The notes: a model not told the origin generated them from the sequence alone. Counted from the first letter of the stretch, positions 1 to 6,236 are shown. The stretch is 7,323 nucleotides of DNA from Nocardioidaceae bacterium (GCA_013696065.1 JACCZJ010000357.1:1-7323); one strand, 5' to 3'. Numbers and translations are program-made.

Positions 1-698
1 CGGAAGGGCTGCCAGGAGCTGGCACCGTCCACCTTGGCCGCGTCGAACAGCTCAGGCGAGATGTCTTGCAGCCCGGCCAGAAAGATCACCGCGTTGAACC
101 CCAGTGTCCACCACACGGTGACCCCCACGAGCGCAACCCACGCCCAGGGCAGTGAGCTCAACCAGGCGGTCGAGTCCGGGAGGCCGAGCGCGCCCAGAAT
201 GGAGTTGATCGCACCGATGTTGGTGTCCAGCAGAAACCTCCACAACAGCCCCACCACGGCGACGCCCAGAACGTACGGCGCGAAGAAGACCGCGCGAACG
301 ACGGTGCGACCCCGGAAACGCTGATTCATCACCAGAGCCACACCCAGCGGCACGATCAAGAGCAGCGGAACGCTCAACACTGTGAAGATTCCTGTCGCCT
401 TCATCGAGTCCCAGAAGGGATCGAAGGAGACCGACCCGGGATCGATCAAGTCGCGGTAGTTACCGAGCCCGACGAAAGGCTTGTTCGGCAGGGTGAAATC
501 CCAGCTATGCAAGCTGATCCACAACCCCAGCACGATCGGCGCAGCAATGAACGCAAAAAACAGCACCAGGTACGGCGCCAGGAACAGCCAAGCCGCGAGG
601 TCGTCGCGTTTCCCGCCGCGGCTGTTCCCTCGTCTTGCTGCTTTGCGATCTGCGGCCACCGCCGTGGAGCCAGCCGTGCCCACGGTGTCCGCGGCCAT
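1..698 (-). CDS. Sugar ABC transporter permease, MalF/UgpA type (3' end off the window)
   Basis: This is one of the two inner-membrane permease subunits of a CUT1-type carbohydrate ABC importer. The ATG is at 698-696, and 232 codons are open to the left edge, so the C-terminus is missing. A basic, polar N-terminus (residues 1-33) precedes a first membrane segment at about 35-62. Further hydrophobic segments lie at about 103-125, 133-157 and 185-210. Near the edge, residues 218-232 (LFDAAKVDGASSWQPF) form the start of the EAA loop, which contacts the ATPase in this family. The segment APYLVLFFAF at 41-50 is also typical of MalF/UgpA proteins. The start lies 4 bp after the stop of the binding-protein gene, so the two are co-transcribed and probably translationally coupled; the ribosome site is weak. 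The usual second permease (MalG/UgpE-like) is expected further left. The fold is certain, the sugar unknown. Confidence 0.93.
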   Translation of the reverse strand, partial: MAADTVGTAGSTAVAADRKAARRGNSRGGKRDDLAAWLFLAPYLVLFFAFIAAPIVLGLWISLHSWDFTLPNKPFVGLGNYRDLIDPGSVSFDPFWDSMKATGIFTVLSVPLLLIVPLGVALVMNQRFRGRTVVRAVFFAPYVLGVAVVGLLWRFLLDTNIGAINSILGALGLPDSTAWLSSLPWAWVALVGVTVWWTLGFNAVIFLAGLQDISPELFDAAKVDGASSWQPF

Positions 699-702
699 TC
701 GC

Positions 703-2058
703 TCAGAGCCCGAACTTCTCGCTGTTTTCCTCCAGCAGCTGGTTGGCGTCGTCTTGCGCTTGAGAGAGGGCTTCCTGCGGTGACTTCCGGCCCAATACCG
801 CCTCGTTGACGGCGATCTCGACTGTCTGCGGAGTCACGTCTCCGATGCCGGGGACACCGGGCAAGAAGTGGAGGTGTTCAGTCTGGTCCTTGAGCGCGAA
901 CTGCACCGAGTCCGTGTATGCAGACTCTTCGCGCGCGGAGTTGCGGGCTGGGATCATGCCAGCTTGCGACCAGGCCGCCGACTGCTCGCTCATCCAACCG
1001 ATGAAGGTCTTCGCCGCGTCGGCACGGTCTTGCTCCTCCGACGCCTGCGACGTGAGGAAGAAGTTGTGCGAGTTCGCCCATACCGCCGGCTCATCTCCGA
1101 CAGTGGGGATCGGGGCGACGCCGTAGTTGAGGCCGGAAGCCTCGAGGTCGTTGATCTGCCAGATGCCGTCCCAGGTGATGGAATTCTCACCGTTCTTGAA
1201 GGCAACGTACTGGCTGTCGATATTGACGTTGTCGGGGCTGTAGCCCTTCTCGACCTGCTCCCGCATCCAGGTCAACGCCTGCACGCCCGCCTCGGAGCCG
1301 AACGTCGCCTCCGAACCATCCTCGGCGTACGGCCCGCCGCCGAACTGCCACAGCAGGGAGAAGAACATCAGGTGGGCCGGCCACAGGTTGGGCATCCAGA
1401 ACGGCGTTGCGATTCCAGACTCCTTCAGCTTGGCGCAGGCCTCGTCGAGGCTAACCGCGTCGGTCGGCGGAGCGCTGATGCCGGCCTTTTCGAAATGATC
1501 CTGGTTGAAGTACATCGCCAGCGAATGCACGTCGAGCGGTATGCCATACCGCTTGCCGTCGTAGATGCCCGGCTCCCACACCGAGGGGGCGAAGTCACCC
1601 TCTTCCAGACCGAGGGACTCGGCGAGGTCGTCGAGCGGAACGATCACGCTACGAGCGGCGTTCGTAGAGATCTGGTCCAGATGCATGACTCCGACGTCTG
1701 GGCCCTTGCTGGCCTGGACGGCCGCAGGCAATTGCTGGTAAAAATCCGCCCACTCCACGGTGTTGTTCTTGATCGTGATGTTCTTCTGCGCACTCTGGAA
1801 CTCCTTGACCAGCGCCTGCATCGCTGGCCCGTCACCACCGGTGAAGCCGTTCCAATAGGCGAGGGTGAGCGCCTCCCCGCCGTAATCTCCGCCGCTGAAA
1901 CCGCCGACGCCTTCCTCCTGTGTGGAATCGCCCACACCCTTACCTCCACCACACCCGGTGACAAAGGCTACGGTCGAGCCGGCGCTGATGAACAAGAAGT
2001 TTCGCCGGCTCAGAGCCGGAGGTAGAGCGGGACTGACGCTGGGCTGGTAGCGCTTCAT
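703..2058 (-). CDS. Sugar ABC transporter substrate-binding lipoprotein (CUT1 family, Tat signal)
   Basis: This 451-residue extracytoplasmic solute-binding protein of family 1 captures a sugar or oligosaccharide for the adjacent permease. The N-terminus combines a twin-arginine motif (SRRNFLF, residues 17-23), a hydrophobic stretch (21-34) and a lipobox (VTGC, Cys36), so export by Tat and lipid anchoring are predicted. After a Gly-rich linker, the mature domain starts near LTLAYWNGF (64-72). It carries family hallmarks such as DGKRYGIPLDVHSLAMYFN (167-185), NGENSITWDGIW and a C-terminal MIPARNSA segment. The ATG at 2058 is preferred because AAGGAGAA sits 6 nt upstream. An in-frame ATG at 2097 adds 13 unlikely residues and would displace the signal peptide. 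It is the first gene of the minus-strand operon, with the permease 4 bp downstream. The operators at 2410-2444 probably control it. The ligand cannot be read from the sequence. Confidence 0.95.
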   Translation of the reverse strand: MKRYQPSVSPALPPALSRRNFLFISAGSTVAFVTGCGGGKGVGDSTQEEGVGGFSGGDYGGEALTLAYWNGFTGGDGPAMQALVKEFQSAQKNITIKNNTVEWADFYQQLPAAVQASKGPDVGVMHLDQISTNAARSVIVPLDDLAESLGLEEGDFAPSVWEPGIYDGKRYGIPLDVHSLAMYFNQDHFEKAGISAPPTDAVSLDEACAKLKESGIATPFWMPNLWPAHLMFFSLLWQFGGGPYAEDGSEATFGSEAGVQALTWMREQVEKGYSPDNVNIDSQYVAFKNGENSITWDGIWQINDLEASGLNYGVAPIPTVGDEPAVWANSHNFFLTSQASEEQDRADAAKTFIGWMSEQSAAWSQAGMIPARNSAREESAYTDSVQFALKDQTEHLHFLPGVPGIGDVTPQTVEIAVNEAVLGRKSPQEALSQAQDDANQLLEENSEKFGL

Positions 2059-2209
2059 CGAGAGTTCTCCTTGGTGAGACGGAGGGACGGATTGCATTCC
2101 ACGAGAACGGGGGCCACGAAATGCGCAGCCTGCCGTCGATGCTGTCGACGTTGTTCAGGGAGGGCACGCCACCTGGGCGCCCGACGCGGTGCGGGTCGCG
2201 ACCCTGTGC

Positions 2210-2247
2210 CACCGAAACTAGTAGCGACGCTTCGGTGTGTCCCGAAG
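2210..2247. repeat. Two overlapping, mutually exclusive inverted repeats
   Basis: CACCGAA (2210-2216) pairs perfectly with TTCGGTG (2231-2237) across 14 nt. CTTCGG (2230-2235) pairs perfectly with CCGAAG (2242-2247) across 6 nt. Both use the same TTCGG segment (2231-2235), so only one hairpin can form at a time. If transcription of the transporter starts near the operators (about 2401), both lie in its leader RNA. If it starts at the TAGTTT candidate (2215-2220), they are DNA-level repeats around the promoter. No uridine tract follows, so a simple terminator is not supported. Confidence 0.35.
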
Positions 2248-2407
2248 GCGCGCCCACAGCGTCGAGCAACTCCGGTTCCGGCAGGCTTTTGGTTCACAGC
2301 GAGACGGTCACCTTGCCGATAGTCGCGTGGTCCACGAGCGAGCAGAGCATCCGGCGGACGGTATCGGTGCCGTATCCGGCTGCGCCGTCCTCTTCTGCGG
2401 CATGTGC

Positions 2408-2436
2408 ATTACAACGTTGTACACGGCCCGTTACAT
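2408..2436 (-). promoter_or_regulatory. Candidate transporter promoter overlapping the operators
   Basis: On the minus strand TGTAAT (2413 to 2408) matches the -10 consensus at 5 of 6 positions and lies inside the left operator. A -35 at the usual distance would fall in the right operator (around 2431-2436) but matches poorly. Repressor bound to either palindrome would block this promoter. It would give the binding-protein mRNA an unusually long leader of about 340 nt. The alternative promoter at 2215-2243 would give about 150 nt. Confidence 0.3.
2410..2421. promoter_or_regulatory. LacI-family operator, left copy
   Basis: TACAACGTTGTA is a perfect 12-bp palindrome centred on CG (2415/2416). 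A CG-centred palindrome of this size is the classic LacI/PurR-family operator form, in which the hinge-helix leucine intercalates at the central CG step. It shares the half-site TACA.CG with the copy 22 bp to the right. It lies 108 bp upstream of the LacI-type gene and between the two divergent transcription units. Confidence 0.75.
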
Positions 2437-2445
2437 CGTTGTAAA
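2417..2445 (+). promoter_or_regulatory. Candidate promoter of the LacI-type regulator
   Basis: TTGTAC (2417-2422) as -35 and TGTAAA (2440-2445) as -10 are separated by 17 bp. Consensus matches are 3 of 6 and 4 of 6. Each box lies largely inside one of the two operators, so repressor binding would block it. That fits negative autoregulation. The predicted start near 2452 gives a leader of about 77 nt with AGGAGG at 2519-2524. This rests on consensus matching only. Confidence 0.35.
2431..2444. promoter_or_regulatory. LacI-family operator, right copy
   Basis: TTACATCGTTGTAA is a 14-bp palindrome centred on CG (2437/2438) with one mismatched pair (T2436 and T2439). Its centre lies 22 bp, about two helical turns, from the centre of the left copy, so two repressor dimers could bind on the same face of the DNA. 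The shared core with the left copy is ACA.CGTTGTA. Confidence 0.75.
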
Positions 2446-2528
2446 GACCCCTTGGCTCTATCGTGGTCAGGAACTCTGGCTAGGTCCAGCGTTCAAGCGT
2501 CCGGGTTTGTCCGATACCAGGAGGAGAC

Positions 2529-3554
2529 GTGGCCGTACGGTTGCAAGACGTCGCCAAACAGGCCGGGGTGTCGGTGAAGACCGTGAGCAACGTCGTCACC
2601 GGTCACGTGCACGTCGCCCCCGCCACCCGGGAACGGGTGCAAGCTGCGATCGACATCCTGGGCTACCGACCGAACTTGTCGGCCCGCAATCTGCGCCATG
2701 GGCGCTCCGGCCTGATCGCGCTGGCCCTCCCCGAACTCGATAGCCCCTACTTCGCCGAGTTGGCGCGTTTCGTCGTCCAGGCGGCAGAAGAGCATGGACT
2801 GACGGTGCTCATCGACCAGACTGACGGTCTGGCCGACCGGGAGCGGCTGGTCATGGCTGGGTTCCGCAGTCACCTCATCGACGGCCTCATCATGAGTCCG
2901 GTCGGGCTTGGACCAACGGAGATCGCCGAGCACGATGGCCACATCCCGCTGGTGCTGCTGGGTGAGAAGGTGGGCGCGGGATCTGCTGACCACATCGCCA
3001 TCGACAACGTCGCCGCAGCCCGCGAGGCAACGGAGCACCTGTTAGCTCTAGGTCGTCGGCGGGTAGGCGTGGTCGGAAATCAAGCAGACTCGCCGGCGGG
3101 CTCCGGGGTGGCAAGGCTGAGGCGCCAAGGCTACGAGCAGGCCCTGCAATGGCGTGGAATCGCCGCGGACCCGACCTTGATCGCGGATGTACCCACCTTC
3201 GGACGCAAGCAGGGAGCGGACGCGACAGCGCGACTGCTCGACTCCGGCGCTCGGCCCGATGCGCTCTTCTGCTTCAACGACATCTTGGCGCTGGGTGCGC
3301 TGCGGATGCTGGCTGAGCGAGGTCTGCGCGTACCTTCCGACGTCGCGGTCATCGGCATGGACGATATCGAGGACGGTCGGTGGTCGACGCCGACGCTGAG
3401 CACCATCGTCCCCGACAAGGTGGAGATCGCCAGGTGTGCGGTCGAAATGCTGCTGAACCGGATGGGCATCACCGGCGCGATGCCGAGTCCTGCCCGAGAC
3501 GTGCGCGCCGGATTCGCCCTGGTCGCTCGGGAGTCCACCTTCGGTCGCACATGA
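2529..3554 (+). CDS. LacI-family transcriptional regulator
   Basis: This full-length (341-residue) LacI/GalR-type regulator most likely acts as a sugar-responsive repressor of the divergent transporter and of its own operon. The helix-turn-helix is at residues 4-24 (LQDVAKQAGVSVKTVSNVVTG region). The hinge helix is at about 49-58, with Leu55 placed to intercalate at a central CG step. The periplasmic-binding-protein-like effector domain runs from about 61 to the end, with DGLIMSP (118-124), the conserved FNDILALG (249-256) and IGMDDIE (275-281). GTG is the start, with AGGAGG 4 nt upstream. Residue Leu172 uses the rare TTA codon (3042-3044). The stop codon TGA overlaps the ATG of the next gene. 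The operators at 2410-2444 are its probable binding sites. The inducer is unknown; the neighbouring genes imply a carbohydrate. Confidence 0.95.
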   Translation: MAVRLQDVAKQAGVSVKTVSNVVTGHVHVAPATRERVQAAIDILGYRPNLSARNLRHGRSGLIALALPELDSPYFAELARFVVQAAEEHGLTVLIDQTDGLADRERLVMAGFRSHLIDGLIMSPVGLGPTEIAEHDGHIPLVLLGEKVGAGSADHIAIDNVAAAREATEHLLALGRRRVGVVGNQADSPAGSGVARLRRQGYEQALQWRGIAADPTLIADVPTFGRKQGADATARLLDSGARPDALFCFNDILALGALRMLAERGLRVPSDVAVIGMDDIEDGRWSTPTLSTIVPDKVEIARCAVEMLLNRMGITGAMPSPARDVRAGFALVARESTFGRT

Positions 3555-4132
3555 CGCCGAGTCAGCCAGGGCACGACGCGGAACGGGTGGAGCTACTCCT
3601 CTCGCTCGTTCAGGAAGCGAAGGAACGCCTGGGCTCGACCAAGCTGGTCGCAATCGACGGTCCTGCCGGTTCCGGCAAGACGATTCTCGCCAGCCATCTG
3701 CACACATCGCTGCAGCACGCGGGGCTCATCGTGACCACGCTGCACCTGGACGACCTCTACGAAGGCTGGACGGGCCTGGAGTCTGGGCTGGAAACCCGCC
3801 TGGCTGACCAGGTGTTGCATCCCCTCGCGGGCGGGCGGGCGGCTTACTGGCAGCGCTACGACTGGCATGCTCGAGCCTTCGCCGAATGGGTGAACGTGCC
3901 TCCACCGGAGGTCCTCATCCTCGAAGGGTGCGGGTCGGGAGCGCAGGCATACACGCCGTACACGTCCCTGCTGGTCTGGATCGAGGCCGGCCAAGAGGAG
4001 CGGATCGCGCGGGGCATCCAACGCGACGGCCCCGGGGTCCTGGCGAACTGGCTGGCCTGGATGGACCGGGAGGCCGCGCATTTCGCCGCCAATCGAACCC
4101 GTGCCCGTGCCGACCTGCATTTATCCACATAG
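3551..4132 (+). CDS. Uridine-kinase-like P-loop kinase, substrate unknown
   Basis: This small (193-residue) P-loop phosphotransferase resembles the uridine kinase/phosphoribulokinase group. The Walker A motif is GPAGSGKT at residues 37-44. LHLDDLY (65-71) matches the position of the substrate-site Asp-Asp/Ser-Phe-Tyr motif of uridine kinases. VLILEG (121-126) is the following beta strand. ARGIQRDG (153-160) is a candidate Arg-rich lid, and DREAAHF (172-178) follows. The ATG at 3551 overlaps the regulator's stop (ATGA), which implies translational coupling; a GGGAG about 18 nt upstream is too far to be a good ribosome site. Leu191 uses TTA (4121-4123). Such proteins are often labelled uridine kinase, but its place between a sugar regulator and an aldose epimerase makes a sugar or nucleoside substrate equally possible. 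It is somewhat shorter than typical Udk (about 210 residues). The fold is clear, the substrate is not. Confidence 0.85.
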   Translation: MTPSQPGHDAERVELLLSLVQEAKERLGSTKLVAIDGPAGSGKTILASHLHTSLQHAGLIVTTLHLDDLYEGWTGLESGLETRLADQVLHPLAGGRAAYWQRYDWHARAFAEWVNVPPPEVLILEGCGSGAQAYTPYTSLLVWIEAGQEERIARGIQRDGPGVLANWLAWMDREAAHFAANRTRARADLHLST

Positions 4133-4213
4133 TCTCACCGGGCTCGCCTGCAGCCTGCTGCGCCTGTGAGCAAGCGGCCAGACATGTCGGAGTCGCTATG
4201 CCACAGTTCGACC

Positions 4214-5107
4214 ATGAGCGCTCCTTCCGGCCGCGGTGTTCCACTGTCGTATGGCGACTACGAGGCTGAGGTCGTCGAGGTGGGCGCAGGGCTGCGGGCT
4301 CTGCGCAAGCAGAGGCGGGAGCTCGTGGATGGCTACGCGCCGACACAGATGTGTTCGGGCGGTCGTGGTCAGGTGCTTACCCCCTGGCCGAACCGCGTGG
4401 CAGACGGACGCTACGAGTTCGGTGGCACGACCTATCAGCTGCCTCTCTCCGAAGCAGCGGCGGGCAACGCCATCCATGGCCTGACCAGGTGGGTGAACTG
4501 GTCGTTGCTCGATCGGTCGCCCGCCTCAGCCCGCTGGGGGTATTCGCTGCATCCTCAACCAGGCTATCCCTTCGAGCTGGACCTCACTGTCGACTACACC
4601 TTGAGTGACAAGGGGCTGCGGGTACAGACCGCTGCGGTGAACGTGGGCGCTGTCGCTGCACCCTACGGCCAGGGCGCACATCCCTACCTCACGGTCGGGC
4701 GCCGCATCGACGAGTGCGAGCTCACCTTGTCCGCCACGACGAAAGCCGCCTCCGACCAGCGCGGGCTTCCCGGGGACCCCGAACCGGTCATCGGCGGCCC
4801 ATTCGACTTCGCTGAGGCCAGGCTGATTCGCGACACCACGTTCGATGATCCCTTCGGCGGCGTGACGGAAGGCCAGGTGGCCCTGCTGCGCGACCCCGAC
4901 TCGGGCCGGTCGGCAGCACTATGCGTCGATTCGACATACCGCTGGGTGCAGCTCTTCAGCGGCGACAAGCTGCCGGACAGACCTCGATGCGCCCTGGCGG
5001 TGGAGCCGATGACGTGCCCTGTGAACGCGTTTAACAGCGGCGTCGACCTGATCATCCTCGAGCCTGGCGCCACCCACCAGGGCACGTTTGCGATCTCTGG
5101 ATCGTGA
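4214..5107 (+). CDS. Aldose 1-epimerase family protein (GalM-like)
   Basis: This probably interconverts the alpha and beta anomers of an aldose in the cytoplasm, readying imported sugar for an anomer-specific enzyme. With the ATG at 4214 it has 297 residues, close to family length. Family features are EVGAGLRAL (22-30), GGRGQVLTPWPNRVADGRYEF (49-69), NAIHGL (85-90, His88), YGQGAHPYL (151-159, His156) and LAVEPMTCPVNAF (261-273, Glu264). His88, His156 and Glu264 sit where GalM has its two catalytic histidines and its base. The start is uncertain: in-frame GTG 4166 and ATG 4184 add 16 and 10 residues outside the conserved region, and none of the three has a good ribosome site. It lies 81 bp after the kinase with no clear terminator between, so it is probably in the same operon. 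The exact sugar is unknown. Confidence 0.9.
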   Translation: MSAPSGRGVPLSYGDYEAEVVEVGAGLRALRKQRRELVDGYAPTQMCSGGRGQVLTPWPNRVADGRYEFGGTTYQLPLSEAAAGNAIHGLTRWVNWSLLDRSPASARWGYSLHPQPGYPFELDLTVDYTLSDKGLRVQTAAVNVGAVAAPYGQGAHPYLTVGRRIDECELTLSATTKAASDQRGLPGDPEPVIGGPFDFAEARLIRDTTFDDPFGGVTEGQVALLRDPDSGRSAALCVDSTYRWVQLFSGDKLPDRPRCALAVEPMTCPVNAFNSGVDLIILEPGATHQGTFAISGS

Positions 5108-5113
5108 CCGGCT

Positions 5114-5144
5114 CGGCCGCTACTCGATTCAGGTTCCGCGGCCG
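5114..5144. terminator. Possible GC-rich hairpin between convergent genes
   Basis: CGGCCGC (5114-5120) is perfectly complementary to GCGGCCG (5138-5144) across a 17-nt loop. It sits at the junction of the converging epimerase (stop 5107) and carbamate kinase (stop 5131) genes and spans the kinase stop codon. No T-tract follows on either strand. It could act as a bidirectional hairpin terminator of the U-less kind proposed for high-GC bacteria, or be a chance pairing. Confidence 0.3.
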
Positions 5145-6103
5145 TCTCGCGTGGCGGAAGCGCCATCACCAGCAGGTATGACGAACGTCCCCGCCTCGCC
5201 TCGAACGGTCGCCACGATGTTCGCCAAACTCGTGATCGCACCAGGCCTGCCGGTGGCCTCGACGAAACGGCAGATCGCCTCGACCTTCGGCCCCATCGAG
5301 CCGCTGGCAAAGTGGCCGTCCGCGGCGTACCCACGCAGATCTGCTACCGAGACTGTGCCCAGCGGCTGGGCATCAGGACCATCGAACCCGAGAACCGCGG
5401 CCTCCACGTCGGTCGCGATGACAAGCCGGTCGACACCGAGATTGCGTGCCAGCAGGGCAGCCCCCAAGTCTTTGTCGATGACCGCTTCCACGCCGCGAAG
5501 GCAGCCGTCGGAATCGCGCACGACCGGGATGCCTCCGCCGCCATTCGCGATGACGATATGGCCGGCCCGCATCAACTGGGCGATCACAGATACTTCGAGT
5601 ATCTCCAGTGGCTCCGGTGACGCGACCACTCGGCGCCAACCTCGCTCACCGCGATCCTCGAAGTGCTGTCCGTGCTCAATGAGCACGGTCGCCTCCTCGC
5701 GCGTGAGGTATCGCCCGATGGGCTTGCTTGGGTGGCTGAAGCCCCCGTCATCGACAGATACGAGAGTCCGCGTCACCACGGCGACGGTAGACCGCGCGGC
5801 GCCGCGCTCTGCCATGGCGGCCTCGAGGGCGTTGAGCATGATGAACCCCAAGGTGGCTTGGGTTTGGGCGCCGCACCAGTCGAGAGGCAGGGGCGGCACC
5901 ACCGAAGCCGACACCTCGTTCATGACCAGGAGACTCCCCACCTGAGGTCCGTTGCCATGCGTGAGCACCACTTCGACACCGGCAACGATGAGATCCGCGA
6001 CACTGGCCATCGACTGCTGCACGCCAGCGATTTGGTCCTCCGGCTTGGTGCTGCCCCCAGGTCCACTCATGGCGTTGCCGCCGAGGGCGAGCAGGACTCG
6101 CAT
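5129..6103 (-). CDS. arcC: Carbamate kinase
   Basis: This enzyme reversibly transfers phosphate between carbamoyl phosphate and ADP, giving ATP plus carbamate in catabolic use. It is usually the last step of arginine deiminase, agmatine or purine/allantoin breakdown, in the cytoplasm. The 324 residues fit the family (about 310) and show its amino-acid-kinase motifs: LALGGNA (5-11), LTHGNGPQVG (47-56), GGFSHPSKPIGR (120-131), RRVVASPEP (157-165), NGGGGIPV (187-194), DKDLGAALLA (210-219), VIATDVEAAV (228-237) and GSMGPKVEAICRFVE (268-282). The ATG at 6103 is preferred because the family begins at this point and GGAGG lies 5 nt upstream. An in-frame TTG at 6127 with AAGGAGG 9 nt upstream would add 8 residues. 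No arginine deiminase or carbamoyltransferase gene is in the window, so its pathway is open. The start is divergent from the methyltransferase gene. Confidence 0.95.
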   Translation of the reverse strand: MRVLLALGGNAMSGPGGSTKPEDQIAGVQQSMASVADLIVAGVEVVLTHGNGPQVGSLLVMNEVSASVVPPLPLDWCGAQTQATLGFIMLNALEAAMAERGAARSTVAVVTRTLVSVDDGGFSHPSKPIGRYLTREEATVLIEHGQHFEDRGERGWRRVVASPEPLEILEVSVIAQLMRAGHIVIANGGGGIPVVRDSDGCLRGVEAVIDKDLGAALLARNLGVDRLVIATDVEAAVLGFDGPDAQPLGTVSVADLRGYAADGHFASGSMGPKVEAICRFVEATGRPGAITSLANIVATVRGEAGTFVIPAGDGASATRDGRGT

Positions 6104-6180
6104 CCACACCTCCCCTGCGCTGATCAAGCTGTCAATCCTCCTTGTCGACCCTAGCCGCGACGTTGGACAAGACACCGGAT

Positions 6181-6209
6181 TTGAGCCGCCCATGCCGAGG
6201 GGGAATGAT
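6181..6209 (+). promoter_or_regulatory. Candidate promoter of the Cfa-family gene
   Basis: TTGAGC (6181-6186) and AATGAT (6204-6209) each match the -35 and -10 consensus at 4 of 6 positions and are 17 bp apart. A start near 6216 leaves a short leader carrying the ribosome site AGGAG (6225-6229), 7 nt before the ATG. In the same 133-bp gap (6104-6236) the carbamate kinase has only a lone -10-like TAGGGT (6153 to 6148, minus strand) without a clear -35. Confidence 0.4.
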
Positions 6210-6236
6210 GGATATGTCCGACTTAGGAGTGGTCTC

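Larger units (their letters stand above)
2059..2528. promoter_or_regulatory. Divergent control region between the transporter operon and the LacI-type regulator
   Basis: This 470-bp stretch has no convincing gene. Its right half holds the two LacI-type palindromes and candidate promoters for both directions (2408-2445). Its middle holds overlapping inverted repeats (2210-2247). Its left end holds the ribosome site of the binding-protein gene (AAGGAGAA, 2065-2072 on the minus strand). A second minus-strand promoter candidate lies at 2215-2243: -10 TAGTTT (2220 to 2215) and -35 GGGACA (2243 to 2238) with a 17-bp spacer, a modest match. A weak half-match to the operators (AACAACGT on the minus strand, centred at 2149/2150) lies about 90 bp upstream of the binding-protein start. 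Which promoter drives the transporter is undecided. The regulator's ribosome site AGGAGG is at 2519-2524. Confidence 0.7.

Noticed and set aside
868..2025. A 385-codon open frame on the plus strand opposite the binding-protein gene
   Set aside because: It is antisense to a clearly recognisable protein, is rich in Arg, Val and Leu without family motifs, and is what GC-biased third positions produce on the opposite strand.
2056..2097. Upstream ATG (2097) for the binding-protein gene
   Set aside because: It would put 13 extra residues before a complete signal peptide, and the strong AAGGAGAA site points to the ATG at 2058.
2144..2155. Third operator near the binding-protein start
   Set aside because: Only one half-site (ACAACGT on the minus strand) matches and the palindrome fails at several pairs, so it is noted in the control-region entry but not called.
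3380..3550. Open frame extending the kinase upstream into the regulator gene
   Set aside because: The extension overlaps the conserved end of the LacI-type protein. The kinase domain begins after the ATG at 3551, which forms a normal ATGA junction.
5088..5945. A 285-codon open frame on the plus strand opposite the carbamate kinase
   Set aside because: It overlaps both the epimerase end and the carbamate kinase, has a low-complexity Ser/Arg/Pro/Thr composition and no recognisable domain.
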